A stretch of 6,999 nucleotides of DNA, from the NCBI GenBank assembly GCA_964527535.1, contig CAZGPW010000219.1:1-6999 (forward strand), written 5' to 3'. Position 1 is the first letter of the stretch, and every line of letters starts with the position of its first letter. The notes below the pieces were generated by a model. That model was not told the DNA's origin. It did no database searches and worked only from the letters and a program-made list of their open reading frames with translations. This stretch comes from JAQIBY01 sp964527535 (GTDB lineage Bacteria; Bacteroidota; Bacteroidia; Bacteroidales; ML635J-15). The translations under genes were made by a program, and so were the position numbers. Below are positions 1 through 6,625 of the stretch, one piece after another.

Positions 1-49
1 TGATGGCAAATGTTTCAATTGTGATTCGGATGATGATGAATACATGTTA
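1..49. repeat. Terminal direct repeat, left copy
   Basis: These 49 bases are identical to 6951-6999, in the same orientation. The repeat begins at the first base of the window and its partner ends at the last base. It lies inside the small-gene coding sequence, in the same reading frame in both copies, and encodes a stretch with a CxxC pair (CFNC) followed by an acidic run (DSDDDEY). The length is odd and both copies are flush with the ends, as expected for the k-mer overlap of a circular path or a shared node in a de Bruijn assembly. A real genomic duplication of the small gene would also give it. Confidence 0.95.
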
Positions 50-202
50 GACTTTGAGGTAGAGGCGGGAGAAGAACTTATTGGAGACCCTGTAAAAAGG
101 TTAAATGATCATTTGGTCATATTTAAAAAGTTTCTCAATTACCCTAAAATTGAAGAAGTGACAAAATTAGAATTCCGGGAATTAACTGTCAAAATAAAAT
201 AA
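1..202 (+). CDS. Small secreted-type protein of unknown function, C-terminal part (5' end missing)
   Basis: The frame is open from base 2 (codon GAT) to the TAA at 200-202, giving 66 residues with no start; the gene is cut by the window edge. The visible part starts with DGKCFNCDSDDDEYML, which also forms the end of the partial gene at 6682-6999, and finishes with a Lys-rich tail (LTVKIK). Joined to that gene through the 49-bp overlap, it completes a 156-residue protein with a signal peptide. The remainder reads as alternating polar and hydrophobic strands, suggesting a small beta-rich fold; the only cysteines are the CxxC pair. I recognise no named family. The stop lies two bases before the giant gene's start, so the two are very probably co-transcribed and possibly translationally coupled. 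Being coding and in frame is well supported; any function is not. Confidence 0.85.
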   Translation, partial: DGKCFNCDSDDDEYMLDFEVEAGEELIGDPVKRLNDHLVIFKKFLNYPKIEEVTKLEFRELTVKIK

Positions 203-204
203 AT

Positions 205-282
205 ATGATGGCTGAAAGAAAATTATTTTACGTATGTTTTTTATTTATAACGATTGTTATATTTAGCAACAACATCTATGCC
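205..282 (+). other. Sec signal peptide of the giant protein
   Basis: Residues 1-26 have a short basic start (ERK), a hydrophobic core from Leu7 to Phe20, and an Ile-Tyr-Ala cleavage site followed by Gln27. Gln directly after the cut is common in Bacteroidota exported proteins. Starting at the second ATG would shorten the peptide by one residue without changing this. Confidence 0.92.
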
Positions 283-3200
283 CAAACCTATGGAGATACT
301 GTATGTGCAATACAGGTAGACCAGGATGATATGGGGATTTGTCCGGGTGAATGTGTTGATCTTTCGGCGGCAGGCAGTTGTCCGAATAACCTTATGTACA
401 ATGATTTTGAAGATGGAACACTAGGAGATGGTTGGGCAGCGAATTGTTCTCCCATGTTTAATAATCCTTGCGGAAGTCCACCTCCCGGAAGTAATATCTA
501 TGCGTGGATCGGAGATGCTTCAAATTTTCCCAGAGATTTGGTTACAGAAATTTTTGATGTCACCGATGCATGTGAGATTTGTTTTGATTTGAGATTTGCT
601 TATCAAGGAGAAAGCACTCCCTGTGAAGGTCCGGATGAAGTAGATGAAGGGGTTTCGTTGCAGTATTCTCCGGATGGTGGTACTACATGGCATGATATTG
701 TTTATTTTCATCCTGACGGAAGTCAACATCCTTCAAATATATGGGTGGGAGAATCAACATCTCCGGTTAGTTCCGGTGAAGAAACCAATTTTACTACCTG
801 GGGTAATTATTGTTTTGATGTTCCGGCAGGTGCTGTTGGAACCAATACCAGATTTCGCTGGCACCAGGAACAGGTTACAAATAATACATATGACCACTGG
901 GGCATTGATAATGTATTGATAGCATGCCCGTCTCCTGATGAAATAATAACCTGGTATGAAGGTTCAAGCACAACGCCTTTTGATTCCACAACAAATCCGC
1001 CTCCTGTTTGTCCCGATGTAACAACAACCTATACGGTGCAGATTGAAGACCCTGAGATAGGTGCCCCGTCGATAACAACAGATGATATAACAGTAACGGT
1101 TTACGATCCTCCTCCGGTATCAATAGACGGTCCAACTGAGGTATGTGATTCTGATACACCTGTCACCCTTGATGCCGGTTCAGGCATGTCTTCATATTCA
1201 TGGAACATAAGTTCTACTGATCAAACCATTGAAGTAAATACATCAGGTGATTATAGTGTAACCGTTACAGACAGCAATGGGTGTACAAATGAAGATGAAA
1301 TTAACCTTACCGTTAATCCATCTCCCACTGTTGATCTGGGACCTGATCAGGAACATTGTGATTATGATTTGCCAATTACTTTAGATGCAGGCACTGGTTT
1401 TGCTTCTTATGAATGGAGTACCGGTGAAACCTCACAAACCATTGATGTATCTACAACAGATACTTATGAAGTAACTGTTACAAACAACCAGTCTTGTACA
1501 GCAAGTGATACAGTTGAGATTGTTATTCATAATGCCCCCTCACCCGATCTTGGAGGCGATTACAGCTTATGTGATTACGACGTGCCGTTGTCACTTGATG
1601 CAGGATCAGCAGGTGATACTTATAACTGGAGCACCGGTGATAGCGGACAGGTAATAGATGTTACAACTTCTGATTTGTATTCTGTAACCGTTACTGATGA
1701 ATATGGCTGCTCAGGTGAAGATGAATCGCAGGTAACAGTTAATCCATCACCAACGCCCGACCTGGGTGAGGATATTGATGTTTGTAATTACAATCTTCCA
1801 ATAACACTTGACCCCAATACTGATGCCGGGTATAACTATAGTTGGTCAAATGGAGAATCAACACCTACTATCGATGTAGATCAAAGTGGAACCTATATGG
1901 TAACCGTTGAAGATGACGGTTGTTTTGGGGTTGATACCATTGATGTTGCAATCCATGATTCCCCTGAGCCTGATTTAGGTGAGGATATTATTGAATGTGA
2001 ATATAATACGCCCGTTATTCTTGATGCAGGTTCAGGAACAAGTTTTTCCTGGAGCAATGGCAACACTTCCCAAACGATAAATGTATCCAGTTCAAATGTT
2101 TATACTGTAACGGTAACCAATGAACATGGATGTACAGGTGAAGATGAAATGGAATTGACAATTAATCCTGATCTTTACCCTGACGCAGGCGAAAATACAT
2201 TGATATGCAGTTATGATTATACCTTAGATGGTAGTAGCGCAAGTAGTGGTACCCAAGGAACCTGGGAACAACTCGATGGCCCCGTTGTTGCCAATTTTGC
2301 TAACGAAAACGATCCAAATACAACGGTTACCGTAAATATGGATGGTGTGTATGAATTCATATGGAGAGTTGAATACCTTGATGGTTCAGGATGCTGGGCC
2401 AGTGATACAGTTAAGGTTGAATTTTACGAGATGCTTGATCCAACGATTACCGATGTCCCGGATATGTGTGTCTCTGAATCTGCAGTTGTTTTAGAAATTG
2501 AAGATGTCGGAACAGTCACGTCTAATCCGGATATCAATACAGAAATTGAAAACGGAATAATTGATCCATCTGGATTAGACCCGGGGGTATATACAATTAT
2601 TAACGAAGTAGATGGCCCTTGTGTGGTTAGTGACCAGGATGATATGACTTTTGAAATCTATGATGAAATAGAAGTGATTGATTTTGTTGACCAGGAATGT
2701 AATGGAGTTAATACAGAGTATTATACAGAATGGTCTGTTGTTGGTTGGGATGGCACCCCCACTACTGATTATTTTGTAAATGGTGTAGCCCAGTCCTCAT
2801 CTGATTTTTCCGAAGCGCATCCTAGCGCAACAAATTATAGTTATACCGTAACGGATGGAAATGGTTGTTCTTCTATAGAACTGGATGGTTACAGAGATTG
2901 CGGTTGTCCCAGTCCGGGAACAATGAGCAGTTTATCTTTAAAAGTTTTATGTGAAGGAACCTGTACCGGAGATTCTGTTTTTCACAATGGCGATGAAATA
3001 ATGGATGGTGCCTCACTTTTTGAATTTTTCATCCATGCAGGCGATGAAGTGCCCCTGGCGTATAACAGTGAACCTGATTTTTGCCGTCCCGATTTTGGCG
3101 GTGATTTTAACGTTACTTATTATGTATCTGCTGTGACTGGATTTGATGAAGATGCAAGTGGCCATGTGGATGTCGGGGAAAGTTGTTATTCTATTGCTCA

Positions 3201-6200
3201 GGGAACACCGGTAATGTGGAGAGAAAATCCCAATGCAGACGCAGGGCCGGAAAGAGATACATGTGGGCTTGTTCTACCGGTTACAGGCAATGAAGTGCCT
3301 GTTGGCATGGTAGGGTATTGGTCATCAGAATGTAATTATACCCCCGTACAAGGAACAAATAATAATGATAACGAAATGGTTGTTTTAACAGACGATTATG
3401 GAGATTGCACCTTTACCTGGCACATTGCAAATGGCCAATGCGTGGGAGAGGATGATGTGGTAATGCATTTTAATCAAACCCCTGCTCCGTATGCAGGTAA
3501 TGATACAATTGTTTGTGGTAATGAAGTAGAATTAAACGTGGATCACAGCATTCCCGGCTCAACTTTACAATGGTCAGGAAATGCCAATTTTAACCCGCAA
3601 ACCGGGCCAAATCCAACCATAACAGTTAGTAACTATGGTGTTTATTATTTTACCCTTACAGAAAGTAATGCCTCCTGTTATAATGACGATGAAATAAAGG
3701 TAACCTTTGTTCCGGGGCCGCATCCTACAATACAAAACCAGGTTGATACCGTATGTGGATTACAATATATATTAAATGCCCAAAATGTGAATGGATCAGG
3801 TGTGTGGACAGCGTATGAAGATGGTACAGAAATTTATCCCACTTTTGAAAACGATACAATGGCCAGTACAGAAGTAACCATTAATGGGCTAACCGGAGAA
3901 TACAGAACTGTAGAATTTGTTTGGACTGAAACCAATTCATATCAAAGTGTGCAATGTACTAACGATGTGAGTTGTGAGATTACCTTTGCAGCAAATGTGT
4001 ATGCCCAGGCAGGCATTCAGGATCAACTGGAAGCTTGTGGCAGTCAGGTTACTTTTAATGCGGATACCACTGGTATGAGCCCTGCAACAGGTAACTGGAT
4101 AAGCCCTGTGGTAGCCGGTACATTTGATGATAATACAATACCCGATGCCACTTTTACAATGACATCCATGGGTAGCTATGGCGATAGCGCGCATGTTACA
4201 TACCCCGTTATTTGGAAGGTTGGTAATGGCGGTTGCCAGATGTTGGATACCGTACATGTTACAATGTATAAAAAGCCAAATGCCAATGGTGGAAATGATG
4301 ATGTGGTTTGTGGTTTGCAATATGACCTTGAAGCCTATTATAATTTGCCTGAAACCAATGGATATTCACCTTATGGCTACTGGTATGCTGTATCTGACAG
4401 TAACCCGGGTACTGCAAGTTTTGCGGAATATGAAAACCCGGAAACCATAGTTAACGTCAGCCAACATGGAGAATATTATTTTGTTTGGCGTGAAAACAAT
4501 TCAATTCGCCCCAATTGTAACGATCGTGATACCGTTATTATCACGTTTAAAGAAAAACCTGTTATTTCTGCCGGCGATGATTTTGATGTTTGTGGTAAGC
4601 ATACCCAGATGAACGCTGTAAGTGCTGGATTTGATGGTCAGTGGTTATCAGAACCAGGGGTGGGCTACGATGATGATAATAACCCCAATACTGAAATGGA
4701 TTACGTGTCTTATGGTTCAGTTGATCTGGTATGGCAGGAATCTAACGATGAATGTACAAGCCAGGATACCGTTACTGTAACATTTTGGCGTAAACCCGAT
4801 GCCCAATTGGCCATAGACCCTGAAGATACGGCCGTATGCGGACGCAAATTTAACCTGCGTGCCGAAAACCCCGGCAGTGATATTAATGGCAATTGGATTG
4901 CTGAACCAAGCAACAGTGTGGATTTCTATTTTCAGGAACACAACGATACCGTCGAAGTTACCTATTATGGACATTATGATTTCTTTTGGGTGCTTAGCAA
5001 CCATCCGGATAACGAGCCTCCTACATTCTGTTCCGATACAACAGATCCCTGGACAGTGCATTTTATTGAGGTCCCACAGGCAAACGCCGGCAACGATACC
5101 TTGTTTTGCGGACTTACAGGAGAGCTTAATGCTCAACTTTCCATAGATTCGGCCTCAGGGCAATGGTCTAATTTAAGTGGGAATATTATCTTTTATAATG
5201 GTGGAGATCCTAATACCACAGTGGAATCCCTGGTTTATACAGAAGGTAATCCCAATTATGAATATTTTACCCTCGAATGGACAGAAGATAACTACGGTTG
5301 TACCGATACCGATGAAGTACAAGTACGGTTTGCTAAAATACCTTCAGCCCAAATAAGCATTATTCCACCTATGTGTTTTGGTTATATGGCCGGTCTGACA
5401 GCCAGTGAGAATAATCATACTGAATATATTTGGACTACTCCTGGTGGAATTACAGATAGTATTTTTGACCCGGCGTATGATAACAGTGGTTATTACCGCA
5501 GGTTAGTTCACTGGGAAAATGGTGACACCGTTCATCCCGTAAGCCTTCAGGTTGTTAGTCAATTTGGTTGCTATTCTGCAATTAACGATACTTTTGTCAA
5601 TGAACCAGACATCCCAGATTATGAACTTAATGTGCACCCCGATACTTGTTTGTTAGATAAGGGCGGGATTAATTTTATTCCTGATACTTCTACCATGGTC
5701 GGATTCCGGTGGATTGATGTTCTGAACCTGGATATTTCTGATCCCACAGACACAGTTCAAAGGAATATTCCTGCAGGAACTTATAGAGTTTCAACTATAT
5801 ATGAGACAATGAACCAGGAATACGTGACTGAATACGAAATGATGTATGATAATACCGTTTGTCGTGATACTTTTGAAATTACAATTAATACCGTTGGTAT
5901 GATCAAAGCCGACTTTGAGATAGCTGCGGATATTGATGTGGATGCCCTGGTTGCCCCGGAAGCAACAGTGTGGTTTAACAACCTCAGCGACGGCGATGAA
6001 CTGCGGACAAGCAATGTGTGGTATTTTGACGACGGGGAATCCGAAACGAACAACGATGAGCAGGTTGAGCACATTTACACCGAACCAAACGATTGTTATG
6101 AACCCTATTTGATCGTATATGCCAGAAATCTGCCGGAATGCCGTGACACGGCCTTTATGGATTGCATCAAGGTTGACGACAGGTCAAATTTGGAAGTCCC

Positions 6201-6474
6201 TAATATTTTTACTCCAAATGGAGACGGCATGAATGACTTCTTCCAGGTTAAAGCCCAGACGCTGCGCAGCTTCCACGGTAAAATTGTGAACCGATGGGGC
6301 AGGACAATCTTTGAATGGAACAACTATGAAGATGAAGAAGCCGGATGGGATGGAAAAATTAGTAGCGGTAATTACGCATCTAACGGCGTGTATTATTACA
6401 TTATTAAAGCAGAAGGTGTCGATGGATATGAATATGATTTACAAGGTCCATTTCATTTAATCAAAACAAAATAA
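205..6474 (+). CDS. Giant secreted Ig/PKD-repeat protein with T9SS type B (gliding motility-associated) C-terminal sorting domain
   Basis: A 2089-residue multidomain surface protein. Order by residue: Sec signal peptide 1-26 (cut after IYA); jellyroll/reelin-like module about 64-241 with Asp-box SPDGGTTW at 155-162; short linker Ig-like segment 242-301; five short Ig-like repeats 302-654; one long Ig-like repeat 655-742; divergent segments 743-901; a separate module 902-1007 with an EF-hand-like loop; eight long Ig-like repeats 1008-1711; divergent segments 1712-1897; PKD domain about 1898-1992 (WYFDDG at 1939); C-terminal sorting domain 1998-2089 starting VPNIFTPNGDGMND. In known systems this terminal domain directs export through the type IX secretion system; the repeats usually build adhesin-like stalks. 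The role as adhesin is inference. ATG at 205 and the next codon ATG at 208 are both possible starts; neither has a clear Shine-Dalgarno site, which is normal in Bacteroidota. The start follows the preceding stop by two bases, implying an operon. The frame is intact, without internal stops. Confidence 0.97.
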   Translation: MMAERKLFYVCFLFITIVIFSNNIYAQTYGDTVCAIQVDQDDMGICPGECVDLSAAGSCPNNLMYNDFEDGTLGDGWAANCSPMFNNPCGSPPPGSNIYAWIGDASNFPRDLVTEIFDVTDACEICFDLRFAYQGESTPCEGPDEVDEGVSLQYSPDGGTTWHDIVYFHPDGSQHPSNIWVGESTSPVSSGEETNFTTWGNYCFDVPAGAVGTNTRFRWHQEQVTNNTYDHWGIDNVLIACPSPDEIITWYEGSSTTPFDSTTNPPPVCPDVTTTYTVQIEDPEIGAPSITTDDITVTVYDPPPVSIDGPTEVCDSDTPVTLDAGSGMSSYSWNISSTDQTIEVNTSGDYSVTVTDSNGCTNEDEINLTVNPSPTVDLGPDQEHCDYDLPITLDAGTGFASYEWSTGETSQTIDVSTTDTYEVTVTNNQSCTASDTVEIVIHNAPSPDLGGDYSLCDYDVPLSLDAGSAGDTYNWSTGDSGQVIDVTTSDLYSVTVTDEYGCSGEDESQVTVNPSPTPDLGEDIDVCNYNLPITLDPNTDAGYNYSWSNGESTPTIDVDQSGTYMVTVEDDGCFGVDTIDVAIHDSPEPDLGEDIIECEYNTPVILDAGSGTSFSWSNGNTSQTINVSSSNVYTVTVTNEHGCTGEDEMELTINPDLYPDAGENTLICSYDYTLDGSSASSGTQGTWEQLDGPVVANFANENDPNTTVTVNMDGVYEFIWRVEYLDGSGCWASDTVKVEFYEMLDPTITDVPDMCVSESAVVLEIEDVGTVTSNPDINTEIENGIIDPSGLDPGVYTIINEVDGPCVVSDQDDMTFEIYDEIEVIDFVDQECNGVNTEYYTEWSVVGWDGTPTTDYFVNGVAQSSSDFSEAHPSATNYSYTVTDGNGCSSIELDGYRDCGCPSPGTMSSLSLKVLCEGTCTGDSVFHNGDEIMDGASLFEFFIHAGDEVPLAYNSEPDFCRPDFGGDFNVTYYVSAVTGFDEDASGHVDVGESCYSIAQGTPVMWRENPNADAGPERDTCGLVLPVTGNEVPVGMVGYWSSECNYTPVQGTNNNDNEMVVLTDDYGDCTFTWHIANGQCVGEDDVVMHFNQTPAPYAGNDTIVCGNEVELNVDHSIPGSTLQWSGNANFNPQTGPNPTITVSNYGVYYFTLTESNASCYNDDEIKVTFVPGPHPTIQNQVDTVCGLQYILNAQNVNGSGVWTAYEDGTEIYPTFENDTMASTEVTINGLTGEYRTVEFVWTETNSYQSVQCTNDVSCEITFAANVYAQAGIQDQLEACGSQVTFNADTTGMSPATGNWISPVVAGTFDDNTIPDATFTMTSMGSYGDSAHVTYPVIWKVGNGGCQMLDTVHVTMYKKPNANGGNDDVVCGLQYDLEAYYNLPETNGYSPYGYWYAVSDSNPGTASFAEYENPETIVNVSQHGEYYFVWRENNSIRPNCNDRDTVIITFKEKPVISAGDDFDVCGKHTQMNAVSAGFDGQWLSEPGVGYDDDNNPNTEMDYVSYGSVDLVWQESNDECTSQDTVTVTFWRKPDAQLAIDPEDTAVCGRKFNLRAENPGSDINGNWIAEPSNSVDFYFQEHNDTVEVTYYGHYDFFWVLSNHPDNEPPTFCSDTTDPWTVHFIEVPQANAGNDTLFCGLTGELNAQLSIDSASGQWSNLSGNIIFYNGGDPNTTVESLVYTEGNPNYEYFTLEWTEDNYGCTDTDEVQVRFAKIPSAQISIIPPMCFGYMAGLTASENNHTEYIWTTPGGITDSIFDPAYDNSGYYRRLVHWENGDTVHPVSLQVVSQFGCYSAINDTFVNEPDIPDYELNVHPDTCLLDKGGINFIPDTSTMVGFRWIDVLNLDISDPTDTVQRNIPAGTYRVSTIYETMNQEYVTEYEMMYDNTVCRDTFEITINTVGMIKADFEIAADIDVDALVAPEATVWFNNLSDGDELRTSNVWYFDDGESETNNDEQVEHIYTEPNDCYEPYLIVYARNLPECRDTAFMDCIKVDDRSNLEVPNIFTPNGDGMNDFFQVKAQTLRSFHGKIVNRWGRTIFEWNNYEDEEAGWDGKISSGNYASNGVYYYIIKAEGVDGYEYDLQGPFHLIKTK
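394..927 (+). other. N-terminal jellyroll-like module (reelin-subrepeat/MAM-like) with Asp-box
   Basis: Residues about 64-241. It opens with a FEDGT-type motif, contains a cysteine-flanked strand (ACEICFDLRFAY), an Asp-box SPDGGTTW at residues 155-162, and closes with a strand pattern ending HWGIDNVLIACP. This order (FEdG, paired beta strands, S-x-DGG-x-TW, W-x-IDnV) is that of reelin subrepeats and related concanavalin-like jellyrolls, which often bind glycans or proteins. It is the only clearly non-Ig module near the exposed tip of the protein, so it is the best candidate for a ligand-binding head. The family assignment is by pattern only. Confidence 0.6.
1108..2166 (+). repeat. Array of five short Ig-like protein repeats
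   Basis: Residues 302-654 hold five repeats starting at 302, 372, 444, 514 and 586 (lengths 70, 72, 70, 72, 69). Each follows the plan P-D-L-G...C-x-Y/S-x-x-P-(hydrophobic)3-D-A-G...(Y/F)-x-W-S...T-I-x-V...Y-x-V-T-V...G/S-C. One cysteine sits near the start and one near the end of each, suggesting one disulphide per domain. Repeats 1, 3 and 5 share a tail of the type GEDE...TVN, while repeats 2 and 4 share a tail DT(V/I)...IH, giving an A-B-A-B-A pattern. At DNA level the copies are clearly diverged, so the array is not a very recent expansion. Confidence 0.9.
2167..2430 (+). other. Isolated long-type Ig-like repeat
   Basis: Residues 655-742. It has the pattern of the later long repeats (PDAGENTLIC, then GTWEQLDGP, NDPNTTVTV, GVYEFIWR, C, ASDTVKVEF) rather than that of the five short repeats before it. 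It therefore marks the switch between the two repeat classes and is separated from its nearest relatives by about 265 residues of different sequence. Confidence 0.75.
2431..2907 (+). other. Divergent middle segments of the giant protein
   Basis: Residues 743-901 appear to be two Ig-like-sized segments (about 743-820 and 821-901) with cysteines near their starts (DMCVSE, QECNGV) and ends. The second contains the strand-like YSYTVTDGNGC typical of Ig-like repeats and ends in a Cys-rich joint (DCGCPSPG). They do not follow either repeat class closely. No function can be assigned. Confidence 0.5.
2908..3225 (+). other. Non-repeat module with EF-hand-like loop
   Basis: Residues 902-1007. This module interrupts the Ig-like arrays. 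It contains FEFFIHAGDEVP, a YYVSAVTGF strand, the loop DEDASGHVDVGE at residues 981-992 and a closing stretch ending GTPVMWREN. From memory, similar segments (tYYisaivG...sVa.GtPV.W) recur in large T9SS-secreted repeat proteins of Bacteroidota, but I cannot name a family. The loop has acidic or Ser side chains at positions 1, 3, 5, 9 and 12 and Gly at 6, the layout of a calcium-binding EF-hand loop. Confidence 0.55.
3226..5337 (+). repeat. Array of eight long Ig-like protein repeats
   Basis: Residues 1008-1711, repeats starting at 1008, 1092, 1171, 1264, 1357, 1451, 1530 and 1623 (79 to 94 residues each). Shared plan: P-x-A-x-A-G-(N/D)-D-x-x-x-C-G near the start, a G-x-W strand, an N-P-x-T-x-(V/M) strand, a G-x-Y-x-F-x-W strand, then C and a final D-x-V-x-V-x-F strand. 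The two conserved cysteines suggest one disulphide per domain. Such domains usually act as rigid stalks in T9SS-exported surface proteins. The copies are diverged in both protein and DNA, indicating an old array under constraint. Confidence 0.88.
5338..5895 (+). other. Divergent Ig-like segments before the PKD domain
   Basis: Residues 1712-1897 comprise two segments (about 1712-1799 and 1800-1897). Each begins with a proline-containing joint and an early cysteine (PPMCFG, PDTCLL) and ends with a cysteine-containing strand (QFGCYS, TVCRDTFEITIN). They keep the overall size and cysteine placement of the Ig-like repeats but lack the CG and G-Y-x-F-x-W signatures. No specific function is visible. 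Confidence 0.5.
5896..6180 (+). other. PKD-like domain
   Basis: Residues about 1898-1992. The segment has the PKD hallmarks: an opening KADFEI strand, VWFNNLSDG, the core WYFDDGES at 1939-1946 (usual form W-x-F-G-D-G), VEHIYT, and a closing strand with ECRDTAF. PKD domains directly before the terminal sorting domain are frequent in type B T9SS cargo. The core Gly is replaced by Asp (FDDG), a tolerated variation. Parts of this stretch are markedly richer in GC than the rest of the gene. Confidence 0.75.
6196..6471 (+). other. T9SS type B C-terminal sorting domain (gliding motility-associated CTD)
   Basis: Residues 1998-2089, the last 92 of the protein. It has the signature order: VPNIFTPNGDGMNDFF, a KIVNRWGRTIFEW strand pair, GWDGK, SNGVYYYIIKAEG, and a final G-x-FHLIK. 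This matches the family known as gliding motility-associated C-terminal domain (CHU_C type). In characterised Flavobacteriia such domains target proteins for export by the type IX system and are reported to need a PorP/SprF-like outer-membrane partner. No such partner is encoded in this window. Confidence 0.95.
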
Positions 6475-6485
6475 ATAATTAAGGT

Positions 6486-6515
6486 ATTATGCCAATTGGT
6501 ATGATTAAATTTTTT
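6486..6515 (+). terminator. Possible intrinsic terminator of the giant gene
   Basis: An 8-bp stem (ATTATGCC with GGTATGAT, two of the pairs G-U in RNA) closes an AATT loop and is followed by TAAATTTTTT, ending in six T. It begins 11 bases after the stop codon, a suitable place. The stem is weak (only two G-C pairs), so termination efficiency is uncertain. Confidence 0.35.
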
Positions 6516-6566
6516 AGTTTAGTGTTAAAATATTTTGTAATTTTATTAGCTGGTTTAGCAACCTAA
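6489..6566 (+). CDS. Possible 25-residue hydrophobic micro-ORF
   Basis: ATG at 6489 to TAA at 6564-6566 would encode MPIGMIKFFSLVLKYFVILL plus AGLAT: a lysine-containing start and a hydrophobic run long enough for a membrane segment or signal-peptide core. An AAGG lies four bases upstream of the ATG. It overlaps the candidate terminator, so both are unlikely to act together. It could be a small membrane peptide, a leader, the remnant of a decayed signal peptide, or chance in AT-rich DNA. Low confidence. Confidence 0.15.
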   Translation: MPIGMIKFFSLVLKYFVILLAGLAT

Positions 6567-6601
6567 AATAGTTTGTTTCGTCTCATAAATGAAGGATAAA
6601 T

Positions 6602-6625
6602 ATGTCAATAATGGTAATGTCAATA
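6602..6625. promoter_or_regulatory. 9-bp direct repeat upstream of the small gene
   Basis: ATGTCAATA occurs at 6602-6610 and again at 6617-6625, 15 bases apart start to start, about 57 bases before the small gene's ATG. Direct repeats at such spacing can be regulator half-sites, but no known site is recognised and low-complexity AT-rich DNA could produce this by chance. Confidence 0.2.

Noticed and set aside
1108..2166. Repeats read as a CRISPR or DNA satellite array
   Set aside because: The periodicity is at protein level with diverged DNA, in an open frame, and there are no identical short repeats separated by unique spacers.
520..6323. Several 60-139 codon open frames on both strands inside the giant gene
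   Set aside because: They lie wholly within a continuous, domain-rich frame, have no recognisable domains, and their compositions look like out-of-frame readings of the repeats.
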